Made by a program: the position numbers and the translations under genes | The notes under the pieces: model-generated | Database searches by the model: none | What the model was told of the DNA's origin: nothing | The model's input: only the letters and a program-made list of their open reading frames with translations | Shown here: positions 38,226 through 51,301 of the stretch, in pieces | Layout of the letters: each line of letters opens with the position of its first letter | Numbering within the stretch: position 1 is the first letter of the stretch | DNA from: Moringa oleifera | Lineage: Eukaryota; Streptophyta; Magnoliopsida; Brassicales; Moringaceae | DNA length: 64,000 bases | Assembly: GCA_021397835.1 (NCBI GenBank) | Contig: JAJFZO010000718.1 | Coordinates: forward strand, 496,001-560,000 | Reading direction: 5' to 3'

Positions 38226-39310
38226 TTTTTTTTTTTTTTGAGTTGATTATCATAGTTCGAGATCTTGATGTAACGAATTTGAGATGGGCTCGACTTATAT
38301 TGAGGTTCAACATTTACGTATAAGAATTGACTGGTCTCGGCTTACCTTATTTTCATCATGAGTGTGACGTTGGCACCCAATTAATTTGGGCACAAGAAGT
38401 TTAGGCTTGGCTTCAAAGGATTAAACCTCTCTAATATTTCATTGAAGTCACTTATGAACTGTATGGCATACTAGCCAACCTCATCTTTACTTACTACATT
38501 TATGGTCATGCTTACAAAACAATTAGGCATGACATTCTCCCCCATCAAATTCTATGCATGCACCAATAATGGAGCTTTTCAAGATTGACTCAACTTTGGA
38601 CACTCGCATTTCTTGCCTACTCATCTCATAAACAATAAGACTCTTCACGTACACTTTTTTTTTGGTGCGAGCACATTGAAGGGCCAACAATCTCTTAAGG
38701 CATCCATCTTGTTCATCCTTCTTTCGATACCGACACCATCTTGGTCTTTAAGTGACCCACCTCTATGATGTTAGCACATTTGACGAGCTTAAAATGGATG
38801 CATACTAGTTTTGCTTTGATACAACTTGTTACAATTTGAGAGATTGGTGTAATGAATTTAGAATCGTGTGGCACTCTAAGGCTCGATTTACCTTGAGGTT
38901 CACCATTTCTGCTTAAGAATCGACTATTTTCAGCTTGCCTTAGTTTCATTAAAAATGTGCCACTAGCTCTCGACCATGTTGGGCATGCGAGGTATAGACT
39001 CATTTTTTAAGGATTCAACCTTTCAAAATTTTCGTTGAAGCGACTTATGAACTTTATAGCATGCCAACTAACCTTATTTTTACTTGTCGAATCTATGGTC
39101 ACGCTTGCGGAATAGTGGCATGTGACATTTTCCCCTGCCTAATTTCATACACACCCTCGTGCATGCACTAATGAGGGACCTTTTTAGGATCAACACAACT
39201 TTGGACACTTACGCTTCCTACATGGTTATCCCATAAACAAAACACTCTGTAAATACCTTCTCCTTATTACAAGCACTTGGAAGGGCCGCCAATCCTTTAA
39301 TGTTCTATTC
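38226..39310 (-). mobile_element. Retroelement end in two diverged copies, 593-bp period
   Basis: Sequence at 38250-38700 recurs at 38820-39300: GACATTCTCCCCCATC (38531) against GACATTTTCCCCTGCC (39124), and ATTGAAGTCACTTATGAACT (38441) against GTTGAAGCGACTTATGAACT (39034). On the minus strand GATGGGGGAGAATGTCATG looks like a polypurine tract followed by the TGTCA start of an LTR, typical of Ty3/gypsy. There is no coding capacity. Confidence 0.5.
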
Positions 39311-42300
39311 TTTTTCATTTTTGAATTTGATTTTTAGGTTTCATTACTGGATGCCAATTCCTCCTCTTTCAAGAATGTCCTCTATGATTAATGAGTTTAA
39401 AATGCTTGAATTGCGAGATTCTATCAAAAACTTGGCTATTGATTATATTAGCAGAACAACAACTCTTCATATATTCTATTGAAAGAAACACCATAAAGAT
39501 GAAAGATGAGATACCAGCTAGTGATTGTAAAAGAGAAGAATTGTCCTCCATTTTATAGTTATCAATACCTTAGTGCAGTTTAGTGCATAAAAATGTTTAC
39601 ATTGCTGACCGATGCTTTAATTTTGGCAATGTACTCTCTTATTGTAATAGTGATAAAAAATTTAAGAAAGTGGGAGAATCTAGGCTCCTCTTGCCATTAT
39701 GAGTGAATAGATGTATCACATTTATGGTCTTTACCTTTAGTAATAATGGTGAAATCTAGACTTTACCTGCCATTATGAATGAATAGATGTACCTTAATGA
39801 ACATGGCCAAATCTGTGATCCTTACTACCTTAATGAACATGGCCAAATCTGTGATCCTTACTCTCAACAATAATTATAAGTAAGTTTATCCACTGGTTCT
39901 TTCTTGTTGTCAATAGGATCATGATAAAACATATATCTCTAAACTACTTCAAGTAATTTTTTTTAACTATGTAGTTTTACATATTTAGACTTAGCATTAC
40001 AAGGATATTCAAACCTCTTGATTATTTTACCTCTATGATGCTCTAATAGATTAATACCAAATCTTGAAGAATGAGCTAGTATAACTTAATCAAATTGTGA
40101 AGCAATTAACATATCAAAATCAAGATTATCTCTAATAACACTAACCAAGGCAATAAAGTTATGGTACTCCTTTCTTAAGGTAAGTACCATAAATTACAAT
40201 AAAATATTTAAATAATTTTTTTAGTCTAATTTGCATGTAATATTACCAAGAAAAAAAAATTCTTTAAGTACATTAATAAAACAAATTCTTAAGCGCAACA
40301 TTCTAATCATTAACCACACAAGCATATAAAGACAAACAAGCAAAATAAAAATATGATTAAGAAAGATTCATCAACAAAAGAGTGATTAGAGGCATTCATA
40401 AGACTTCAAAAAGCGATAATACTAAATGGTATTCATAAGATCCCAAAAGGAAAAGCAAAAGCACTAGAAGCATACGCAAGATCCTTAAAACGGCATCGTC
40501 AAATATCGAAGAGGGACATCTCAATAAGATCCCAAAACAACATTAAACATCTCATCACCCAAACCAACGACAACAACTTTTAAAGAAATGATCACAGTAG
40601 GATCACTAACAATAAAATCAACAACCATGGGAATAGCTTTAGGAGTACCATCAGTAGACTTAAAGGCATTAGTAATCTTAGCTTAGGTAATGATCGAGGT
40701 TTTTACCAAGAGGAACCTTACTAGTAGAAGTAACTTTTAAAACTGCCGTTTTTACACACTCACTGTCATATTAGTCAATAAAGGAGATATGAAGGCTTGA
40801 AACCATAAAATACTAAAAATTAAGTGTACAAAGTAAAAATCAAACTGGACCTAAACTACATTAATAAAGATAAGTACCTATGAGATTCAAACAATAAAAG
40901 TATGAAATTAAAACTCTTAAGAGAGAGCAATATTTCAAGCAAAGAGGTTCTATTTTAAAGTAAAATTACAATGCATCAAACAAAAATAGCTTTAGCTACA
41001 TAAAGATAAGCTCAGTTGCATAAAAATAGTTTTGATGATACAATAGCGACAACAACTACATAAAAATAGTTAATATTAAAGCAAATCAGCTTCAATATGC
41101 CATCACAATAGCTTCTAAAATATATAAGGTAATTTTTTGTATACTGTCATTGAAAATACATGTGAGCTACAATTAAACAAGTCCTTAGATAAAACTATAT
41201 AAGTTTAAGTATCATCAAGAACTTGAGAGTAAGATTGTACAAAATTCATAAGTAGATACTTATAAGAACTTATGACCTTACAAATATAAACAGGTTCTTA
41301 TGGAACTTGTAGCTTGTTTATGTAAACAGATACTTATTAAAGTTAAATCATTAAGAGACTCTTCGAAAATATGATTTGGATGAACAAATTAACAAGAATG
41401 TCTAAGAATTTTAGGTGTATTTTACAGCTTAAAGCTAGGTTATTCTTAAGTATTAAAAGATATGAAATCAAATGGCAAAAAAACTACAATAAGTTAAAAA
41501 CGCATAAATGGGTAAAAGTTATACACGTGCTTAGAAAATAAAAATATTTCATACTTATTGCATGCAAAAAAGAACACAAACCCTCTTCTCAAACATAATG
41601 AGTATGAGAGTTTATGATATGGGTACAATGGTCTCCTTAAGCTTAAGCCTATTAATAATACTTAAAAAGGCCCAAAATTAGAAGACCTAAAGTAAAGCTC
41701 ATTTGATCAGCCAATTACCTGACTCGATCCATAAATCATACTTGTCAAATAACCCTATTAGTATTTTTTAACTCAACCTCGTTGAGAAGCTTGATTTGAG
41801 AAGAAATGACAAAAATACCCTTATTTTCAACCTTCAATTGAAGATGATCCCCCACAATGGTAACCTAGTAAGAACAAAAACTCTCATTTGGAAATCTCGG
41901 TGTTATGCACTAGCTTGTTAACGCCATAGTAGGTCGTGTCCTAATTCTCTAATTGGGTGGCAATTTTCAACTAGTCTTTCATAAAAATTAGGTTTGTCCA
42001 TTCTAGATGATTAGTTAATCTTTGCTCATTCTTAAATTATGCTGTCATTAATCTTACATCTAACTTGAGTGTTGGAATGATTCTAAGAGACACACCTATG
42101 CTTACCCTCCCCCCTTCCCCCCTTTTTTTTTTTATAAGAAGCGCAAATTTAACCAGTAAGAATTTGGCTCGTTACTTGTAATTTTTAGTAGCATTAATAA
42201 CAATTGACAATAATAAATATTTAGAATGATTATCATTCATATTCTAATTTATAAGCTAATTAAATACTTGTATGCTATATGCAAGAAAAATTTATTATGT

Positions 42301-43389
42301 ATTGTTAAAAGGTTCAAATTGTTCACTACATAAATCAACTAATCTAAAATTGATAACGATGATTTTTGTATTTTAATACAACACATTCATTATTAGTGAA
42401 AATTTCAAATTCTAGATCATGTCGAATAGTAATGATGTCTTTTATTGAATGATTTCTCCTAAATTGTATGCTCAGTCATGTTAAGGTAGAATATTTTATA
42501 GTTATTTATTCATGTTATTTAGAAACTAATTAATTTTTATATTATAAGCATAAAAAAGTTGTTGCTCAACAATTATGATTTTTAATACTTACTACAATTT
42601 TTACTATAAGATCTTATCTTTAAAGGCTAAATGCTATGAGATGTCATTAAGAGGTACCTCAATATCTTTTTACTATTTAAAAAACCCTCTAAATGAGTAG
42701 CTTAATGAGCAGCTATCATATGTTGAATGCACTACATGAAGCCATGAGATATTACACTAAAATATGAAAATGTAACACTAAACACAAACTCAATATTCTC
42801 GAATAGAAAAGACAACCAAAATCAAATACATTCACAAAATGAAATTCAATGTTACTATCCATTGGCAATTTCAATGCTCAAACCAATATAAATTTAAGAT
42901 ACCTAAACAAATATAAAAAAAATTAAAATTTTATAGATTTACCGCTTTTTTCCTTTTTTCGTTACAACTAGAAAATACCCATAATAAAAGAAATGAAACA
43001 AAATTTTCATTCAATTATGTGAGGAAATTCATAAAGTAACACTATACAATACTTACCTTAGTAATTTCTTCAAGGATTAAGGGAGATTTGCTTCTTTGGA
43101 ACGCAGAGAAATGAATAAAATAAGGAAAAATAATAAAAAAGAGATCCATAAGATATTTATTTATTTTTTTCTGCTGACATAGTAAAATTGTAAATACAAT
43201 TCTGTGTAAGAATTCTTGTGTCCAAAATCTTTAAAAAAAATTCACAAATTATAAATTTTGAATATTTTTGAACGACACATTTTGTATTGACGTCATAAAT
43301 ATTTACCCCATTTTTAAAGTCATCTTTTTGATTTTGTTTTCAATTGCCAAACTTTGGTAGGTGGGCTTGGTCTCAGTAGTCCCCAACCC
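39311..43389. other. AT-rich spacer without recognisable genes
   Basis: Four kilobases of AT-rich sequence with short repeats (for example ATAAGATCCCAAAA near 40435-40540 and CATAAAAATAG near 41020-41070), probably degraded retroelement DNA. No frame shows recognisable protein similarity. The only precise structure is a perfect 36-bp duplication at 39791-39862. Confidence 0.4.
39791..39862. repeat. Perfect 36-bp tandem duplication
   Basis: The unit starting ACCTTAATGAACATGGCC occurs twice back to back, at 39791-39826 and 39827-39862, without a mismatch. Confidence 0.95.
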
Positions 43390-43957
43390 GGCTCGGTTAA
43401 GAGATGCAGCAACTGCCACGCAAGCCCAATCCGCAACCGAGACGGACGTCACATTGGTGACTGGGCATGACTCATAATCATTTTGTACGGACAAGGACTT
43501 TCATTATCCTCAAAATCAATATGTAGTAATCCTAAAGCCGTCTCTCACTCTCAGCTCAGGAACTGCAGAATAAAAATTTCTCTTATCCTTCTGTTCAGGT
43601 GAGTTTCGTTGGGTTTAATCATTTCTATTTGTATCAAATGTTGTAATTCAATTCTACCGTAGCTTATGATATCTCCCATATTTCATTCAACTTTTATCGA
43701 GTCAGTTCAATTGTGTTCTTAGGATTTCTCATTCTTTCATCCTTTTCCATTTGATTTCATTATTTGTTAATTGAATGTATGGTTGTATGTTGTGTTCCAT
43801 TTGAATGTGGCATACAAGGGACTTGAATGATGAAGGACCTGCTGTCTCTTCTCAGAGACATGGTCAAATTTTCGGACATTTTAATTTTGGTTTTATTGCC
43901 ACTTCAATAAATAGTTTCTATTTTCTCCTTACGGATTGCACTATGTTTTGGTTGCAG
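43390..43957 (+). promoter_or_regulatory. ABC4 promoter, 5'UTR exon and first intron, derived from the SF3B1 module
   Basis: The first 355 bp align with the SF3B1 promoter, 5'UTR exon and intron start in inverted orientation, including CTAAAGCC.TCTCTCACTCTC, the donor CTGTTCAG/GTGAGT at 43598/43599, and an intron block TCAGTTCAATTGTGTTCTTA followed by GGATTTCTCATT (one mismatch). The intron would end at GTTGCAG (43957), just before the ABC4 start exon. Confidence 0.75.
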
Positions 43958-43968
43958 ATAATGCTGAT

Positions 43969-46900
43969 ATGTCAATACCTACAGTCGCTGCATTCTGTGA
44001 TATTAACTTTTGGTCTGGACAGAAAATACATAATGCCTACAAGCTGAAGCAAACCCATGTGACAAGGCAAGTTTGGTAGTTTGTTTCAAGCACCCTCATA
44101 ATAGTGCATAGCTATTTATTCTGTTTTTTTACTCCTAAATGATGGGTATATTGTCACATGACATGGATTTGTTGTTTTGAGGTGGAAAACACTCAATGCC
44201 CATTGATCGGGCCAAGTGAATTGCTATGAGGTTTCTGAGTTTGATGAAAGAAATAATGCCCAAGAGGTCTGGCATTAAACGAAAAAACTGAAAAGAGGAG
44301 GAAAAAAGTTGCTAGTATTACCGATGAGCTTAGCTATTTATTTCAGTCTGACTCCTCATCCTCATAAAACATAAACTATGCTCTGAAGTTGGCAGCATGT
44401 TTAAATGCGATGAAGGTTGCCTAGTGAAATAAACAAATAAAATACATATGAAGAAGTTTGTTGATTACATTTGTGGATATTAAGTTATGCAGCAAACTCT
44501 TAGGTGATCATGCTTATCTGCTTTCTGATCTAGCTGAATTTTTGTTTACCTCAACTCTAGATTCTGGTGTGATATATGGTTCCTGCTATATTATTTGAAA
44601 TTTAAAGACATGTATTCTGGAATATCACTCACTGATGCAGGGCATTTTTATGGGCTGTGGTCTGTTTACTAATCTGGAAACTCTGGTGCATTTCTATAAA
44701 AACATAATCATGATGTTTGGGAGCCTATAGTTCAAAGGATAATGCTATTTTATTATGCTTTCCTTGTACAACCTGATTTAAGTCTAAACTAACAGCTTCT
44801 TTTTGGATAGCAGAACTTCATGGTTTTTCATTCACTTGCATTGTTCATTTCCCAGGTCTGATCTTCGAAGTCCTTCCTCATATGCTTCCGGGAGATCATC
44901 TCAGTTCTTTTGCAATACCCGAAAGTTTTTCAATGATAGAAATAGAATAAAATTAAAAATAAAGTGGTGGTGCCAAGATCGACGGATTTTCTTCAAGAGT
45001 AAGACAGATTACTCTCTTGATGTCCATGAGGAAGAAAAAGGAGAGGATGTTTCTAAAGCAAGCTTGATATGGAGGGCAGTCAAGTTGCCTATTTATTCTG
45101 TTGCTCTTGTCCCACTCACAGTGAGTTCTTTTACAACATTAAGTAGTATCTATATTTATTGATTATTTACTTAGTTCTTGAGTAATTGGAGAGATGAGAG
45201 AGTTCGCGACAATTGGGTTGAGGGTGAATGATCTCCCATGGGGTCTATCGAGTGGGAATAGTGAGAAAGGAGTTCAAATTTGTGAAAGGCATATCACTGT
45301 CCATAGGCATAGTCTCTGTTTCATGAACTTACTCTCTGGTTGATTTGATCTTGACGAAAGTTACATCATGGTTTTTATAATTTAACTATGTTTCAATATC
45401 AATTTTGAAAGTGGGGTTGGCGCTCCAGAGATGAATACATGTTTCTGCGATAGCTGTCTTTGCTTAGCTGTGTTTGGTTATTCACTCTCTGTATAGTGGA
45501 AAATAGATCTAGGTCTTAATTGATTTCATGGGTTGTTTTCGGTCAATACATATGACTCCCTTTCTTGCTCTATTTTATTTTATTTTTTACAAACAAACGT
45601 TATTTAATTGCATTTACTTTTGTCATGTGAATAAAATATTTGATTATGCACTCGCTTATGCCTTTTGTGTGTCAGCCTTTCTCAATAAGATCTGGAAAAT
45701 GAACTTTTTTCCTTTCTCAATAAGATCTGGAAAATAAACTTTTTGTTTGTTTGTGTGTCATTTTTGTTATTTTTGTGGACAGGTAGGTAGCGCAGCTGCT
45801 TATCTACAGACAGGCACATTTTCAGGCAGGCATTATTTTGTTCTCTTGGTTTCATCAGTACTTATTATCAGCTGGCTCAACTTAAGGTGAGTCCTGGAAA
45901 CAAAAAGAAGAGAGAAGAAAACAAACAGAATAAATTGGTTACTGATTTAAATTAATTACTGCTTTGTAGCAAGCAGGTATTGGATCTTATATGGGGTGAT
46001 AACCTGAGTGAGTAATGAGATATAGCGTTCGCTTTTTTCTTTGTACAACATAGATTTAGATTCCTTCAGACAGGCTTCAAAAGAATTTCAATGTCTGTGT
46101 TGCTCTAGCATACTATTTAACTGTAAGGACCATACAAACATAAAAGTGAGTGTTATCTCATAGAGCTTTACACCTTTAAGTTCCAGTGGTGCAGCTGGTA
46201 GAGTTAGCGTTTAATATGTTCCATTAACCTTACCAGGCTCTGCTAGGACCTTGAAATATGTTTCTGCTTGATATATTGGATCTGTCCTGGAGCCTCAGGA
46301 GTGACATCTGTTTTATTCATTACTAGAGAGCCTGAAAAAGAATTTTGAACTAAGGAGTTTGCACTTTCTAGCATGCCCATTACTATTCTTTTTCCGCTTT
46401 CTGTGCTAATTCATGCATTGTGAATACCTTTTCATCTTTTCTTGGGTTCTTTGCTTAGTCATCTTTTCCTTTATTTTTAGAGGATCCCATCTTTTTCTTG
46501 CCTTCTTCAAGGAAATCTTGTTTCTTTTATTTGTATTTAGGATATTTTACAGCCTGAAAATCCCTTTGAGGGACTCTAAGTCGTTTGTTATTGAAATTTG
46601 CTAACGTTTCTGCGAAATGTGGAGATCAAACCACCAAGAGCTAATTGCCTAGTGGGTATATTGAGGATTATGTCGATTTCTTTAGGCTTTTAAAATCTTT
46701 ACATGTGATTTATTGCAGCAACGATGTTTATGATTTCGATACAGGAGCAGATGAGAACAAAAAAGAATCAGTTGTGAACTTGGTCGGTAGGTAAGTTCGT
46801 TTCTCTGTTTTAGGTCTCCATGGATTTTTTCTCTTCTGCTCCTAAGTTTTAACAAAAACGTGCTCTGTAATTTACTTGGAAAGCCGTACAGGGACCTTTA

Positions 46901-48708
46901 TTGCTGCATACTCATCACTTGCACTTGGCTTTATTGGATTGATTCGTGTATCCATTGAGGCAGGAAATATACGCGCAATATTGTTACTGGCTTGTGCAAT
47001 ACTTTGTGGTTACATATACCAGGTGCGGCAAATAATGCAAATATTGCATAGGCTGTGAAATAAGATTCAAATGATTAAATCTCTGATATATTTTTCCTGG
47101 AATCGAAATGGTAACAAGCTCCTCTTAGCAAGTAGTATGGTTTTTACTCCTTGTGATGTTGTATTCTCTCTTTAAATTAGGTATACACTAATATTTTATG
47201 ATATTTAACTTTTCTTGGGTCAAAGAGTGATGGTGAAAATGAATCTATATTACATTACAGTACCTCTATGATATAATTCTATAATATTTGTCTCTTCTGT
47301 TACTCCTTATGAGATGTCAAAATTCTGTCAAAAGGAGAGTAACTCACATTGCCTTGGGTGCTTTGTTTCTGATTGAAACAGTAGCTTCACGATCTCGAAT
47401 GTTCCTCTGAAGCTGTTATCATACTTTTTCTGACACTGCAATTATTTACTCTCTAGTAAATTAATAAATCAAGGTTATCTGGCATCTGGCTGATGGAGCA
47501 TTTCGTAGAACAGTCATGACTGTTTATCGTTTTTTTTTTTTTGCAGTGCCCTCCATTTCGCTTAAGTTACCAAGGATTGGGCGAACCACTATGCTTCGCT
47601 GCATTTGGCCCTTTTGCTACTGTTGCCTTTTACTTATTGCTGGGCAGCACAAGGTTATGTGAACTTGTTTGATTATGATACTGTGGGTTCAGATTTCAGT
47701 TTTAATGTACTTAACATCAAAACAGTATGGTTTTGACAGTGAAATGAGCTATGTCCCCATAACTAGCACAATTCTTTCAGCATCTGTTCTTGTTGGTTTC
47801 ACTACATCCTTAATCCTCTTCTGTAGTCACTTTCATCAGGTACTTCCATGTTCATGTTTGTATGCTTTTATTTATTTATTTACTTTTTCTTGTTGCAAAT
47901 TGATGTTTCAAAGTTTGGTTTAAGTTGTTTCATTGGTAACTTGTTATATGCATGTTATGTAACTCAGGTGGAAGGGGATAGGGCTGTTGGGAAGATCTCA
48001 CCTTTGGTTTGCACACTTAACTCAGTGATTTTGCTTCTAATTGTTAAATAAAGAAATTGATGTGTCTTATATCTTTTAATTTGTTTGCAGGTTAGGCTTG
48101 GAACTGAAAAAGGTTCTGGTGTAGTAAAAGTTGCGATCATTACACTTTATTCCCTTTTATTTGTTCTGGGTCTAAGCAAAGCCCTTCCTTTAACTTGCAT
48201 TGTGAGTTGATCCTGAATTGATAACACATTTGCCTTTTCATCTTATGAGTACTATCAAGATTTCTCTGTTGAATCATGGCAGCTTTGCTGTTGTGCCTGA
48301 ATAATTGGGTATTTCCAGATTCTTTGTGGCCTCACCTTCCCCATGGGAAAATTGGTTATGAGCTATGTGGAAGAGAACCACAAGGTAAGCAGTGAAGTCA
48401 AACATAATGCTTCCGTCTGCTATGTTCTGATTTCATATGATCTAGCAGTCAAGCACACCGCATAACCACACCCTTATTTTCAGATGCAAATTACATACGA
48501 AGTGATTCCTCTTTACAGTTCCTTCTTTTGTTTTCTCTGATTGTGATCTTACCTCAGTTTTTAAAATTCATTCTTACAGTACAAAGGGAAGATCTTCATG
48601 GCCAAATATTACTGTGTGAGACTGCATACCTTATTTGGAGCTGCATTGGCTACTGGACTGATGGCAGCAAGAACACTAACTAGAACACATGTCATTCCAA
48701 TATTATGA
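43969..48708 (+). CDS. ABC4: 1,4-dihydroxy-2-naphthoate phytyltransferase (MenA/ABC4), chloroplast
   Basis: Coding exons: 43969-44066, 44856-45120 (or from 44814), 45783-45886, 46719-46790, 46884-47022, 47547-47653, 47740-47839, 47968-48006, 48091-48201, 48319-48384 and 48580-48708. They give 409 residues (423 with the alternative acceptor), similar to the roughly 380-residue Arabidopsis ABC4. The enzyme joins phytyl diphosphate to DHNA in phylloquinone (vitamin K1) synthesis in plastid membranes, needed for photosystem I. The UbiA-family motif NDVYDFDTGADEN supplies the Asp-rich metal-diphosphate site; the second site is HFHQVEGDRAVGK, as in plant MenA. About 100 N-terminal residues look like a plastid transit peptide (Ser/Arg/Lys-rich). 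Hydrophobic spans follow, for example LGFIGLIRVSIEAG and SVLVGFTTSLILF. Phase requires a GC-AG first coding intron (donor AG/GCAAGT at 44066). Function is secure; the N-terminus is less so. Confidence 0.93.
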
Positions 48709-49344
48709 TGTTGTATCTTGAACCTGTTGCCGTGCTTGACACCTTTGCGGCATCAAAGATGAACCCATAGATGACGGTTTATGAATAAGAGGTATGTACC
48801 AACTTATATAAAACAATCCTACTTGCTTATTCCACTTGCCAGAATGAGGAATATTCCATTCCTTTCACCTAACAACACCATTTCTCTTCCTAGCAGAGCT
48901 ATTGCTTTGAATTTGTAACATCTTGTGGAAAGCAGTTAAGTGGAATCAGTTATCAAGAGGATAGAGTAGATGACTACTATTGCACCATAGCAGCAGCAGC
49001 AAAGTAAGATCACTGTGATGTTATGAAGGCTAACTGAACTTGGTTGTTTTGAGTTACTTCTGTATGGAAGTTTTAGGAGACCTCATTCATGCTAAAGACC
49101 AGAGGAAAATGGGTATTTTCCCTTGTGTAACTTATCAGTATGTGAATCTCCTTAGCATCAAGAAGAAATACTGTTACTTATGATTTCACTTGGACACTTT
49201 CTGGAAATGGGTACTACAAACAGCACCTGGTGAATGTGGTGCCTTTTTGTTCATTGCATGATAACAGGGCTGTTTCATGTTTGAGAAATAAGTGATGAAG
49301 GCATAGAAATAATTTAGCAATATTATAACAAATTTGATGTTGAA
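48709..49344 (+). other. ABC4 3'UTR and downstream flank
   Basis: No coding signal. It follows the ABC4 stop and leads into the left edge of the MIR395 duplication. Confidence 0.45.
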
Positions 49345-49629
49345 AATTGGAATTTTGAATATGCTAAAGAAATTAATGAAGCCTTTACTCAACAAGATGA
49401 AGGTTGATAACCTGTGGAAGAGATTCCGTTGGAAATGGACAGGATCAATGTATCAAATGAGTTTAGGAACTCTATAATATAGGGTGATTTAATAATGATG
49501 ACAATGACTTTAATGTAGCAAATCATGTTACTGTATTTATTTCCAATTAAATGATTTTATTTTTGCGATAATTTAAAATTAATTTAATAATAAAATAATT
49601 TAAAACAATCATATAATAACATGAAATAG

Positions 49630-50340
49630 TGTAGATTTATTGAAGAGTAAACTTAATTACGGTTTAGTTCAAACTGATGAACCAAATCGTAATATGTAAA
49701 TTTTAAATCAAATCAAAATCAGTATAAATGGTTTCAGTTTTAAATTGTAATCAAAACTATTTTAAAAATAGTTCGATTACGGTTTATGTAAATTTTGAAC
49801 CGAAATTGAAACTGAAGGTTCAAAATCAAAAGTTTTGGTTTGATTTTTAATTAAATTAACTTTTAAAATATTAAAAGTTTTAATTTAAAAATTATTAAAA
49901 ATTAATTTTAAAAAATTTAAAAATAAATTTAGTTTTAAAATATATATTTTAATAAAAATATGATTATTTTTTTTTAATTTTATTAAAAATTTATAATTAA
50001 AATAAAAATATTATATTTATAATTAAAATATGAATCGAAACCGAGCTTGAATCTGAATCGCATATGAACCAAAATTTGAACCACTTTTGAATTGAACTTT
50101 AATCGAAATTTCAGCTTAACGGTTCAAATTTCAGTTCACGTTAATCATGAATCTTGAACTGTCAGTTCAGAATCAAAATCGAATCAAATTTGAATCATAG
50201 TCAAATTTGCTAAAGAGCTCATAACAAAATGATACAAAATTTGTATTTCAATTGATAATTTAAAATTATTTATTAAAATTTTAATTATTTATTCATATTT
50301 TTATATTAATATTATGTATTATAAAAATGTATTTTTCATT
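49630..50340. repeat. AT-rich insertion with GAACC/TTCAA motifs, absent from copy 2
   Basis: A stretch dominated by scattered AACCGAAATTGAAAC-like words and their complements, lying between segments that are nearly contiguous in copy 2. It is probably a nonautonomous DNA transposon or similar repeat; clear terminal repeats were not identified. Confidence 0.4.
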
Positions 50341-50494
50341 AAAAACTAGAATATAAAGACGCTACCAAGACATGAAAATGTGCACACAGCAGGACGCAAG
50401 AAATATATACAATGAAGAAAGACGCTACCAAGATTAAGTTTCATAAGATGCGATTAGATCAGCATTCTCCACCGATTCTATCTTGCCCATCGTT

Positions 50495-50609
50495 GTCAAG
50501 TGCCAACCAGGGTTCCCCCAAACACTTCAGTAATGTAGGCTAAGTCCCTGTTAAGGCTCCTTCAAGTGCCCCAATGAAGTGGTTAGGGGAACCCTAGGGG
50601 ACAGCTGAC
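50495..50609 (-). ncRNA. MIR395: MIR395 precursor (left hairpin, copy 1)
   Basis: On the minus strand a 5' arm with GTTCCCCTAACCACTTCATT (50592-50571, star) and a 3' arm with CTGAAGTGTTTGGGGGAAC (mature miR395, 50530-50510, ending CC) fold into a stem extended at the base by CCTAGGGTTCC/GGAACCCTGG pairing. Placement of the mature strand on the 3' arm is normal for miR395. miR395 is induced by sulfate starvation and targets ATP sulfurylase and SULTR2;1 mRNAs. The last two bases are CC rather than the common TC. Confidence 0.93.
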
Positions 50610-50661
50610 TCTCTCTTTCACTTATATTTGGTGAATTTCTTGATAAGTAAAAGCATAGCAA

Positions 50662-50680
50662 GCCATATATATACATATAT
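50662..50680 (-). promoter_or_regulatory. TATA element for the left MIR395, copy 1
   Basis: Minus-strand TATGTATATATATGG lies about 55-70 bases upstream of the hairpin, a fitting distance for a pol II start near the foldback. Confidence 0.5.
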
Positions 50681-51301
50681 TAAGAGAGAAATTCCTCAAA
50701 TTGATACTTAAAAGAGAAATGGTGACCTAAGGCATAATGGAGAATTGAATCTACGCGTGAGGATTGAATCTGGTCCTTATTGTGGGAGAGGTGGAAGATC
50801 AAGAGCGACTGTGGTAAGTTGGCCAAAAGTCATCACAAAATTCTACTTGTGATTTTCATTTCTGTGGTCCATCCTTAACCTTTACCAGGGAAGAAGAACA
50901 TTTTTTGTGTAAAGATGTGTTAATTACATATATATATATATAGAGGCTGGCATTATTCAAAACAGAGAAGAACTAAGGGCTCCGTATGTTTGACACCGGC
51001 AAAGATTACTATCAGCATGCAGTAGCAAAAATATTACAGACACATGGGTATATATGGCAGATTCTGCTTAGAGTTTTCTTGGCCAACTGGAAATGAAAGG
51101 TTGATGGGTATCAATAGTGATAGAGGCATAGAAGGGCTTGTGTCCACAGGCCACTCACCTCCAATATTCTCTAGCTCTCATGCATCTATCTAGCAGTTGC
51201 GTCTAAGTTCACTGCTCACAGTTTTATCCCCAAAAATCTCTTGTGGCTTCTTAACCGCAGAAAGAACCAGAATTCAATCACATGCACCAAGAGGAGCTCA
51301 T

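Noticed and set aside
43303..43494. 63-codon minus-strand frame upstream of ABC4
   Set aside because: It lies across the SF3B1-derived promoter module and has no counterpart in the SF3B1 copy; chance frame.
43805..44047. 80-codon plus-strand frame overlapping the ABC4 start exon
   Set aside because: A different frame (ATG at 43969) continues in phase into the ABC4 transit-peptide exon; the 80-codon frame stops at once.
46185..46260. tRNA-like GGTGCAGCTGGTAGAG in an ABC4 intron
   Set aside because: It resembles an A box, but no B box or cloverleaf follows at the right distance; kept only as a weak SINE suspicion.
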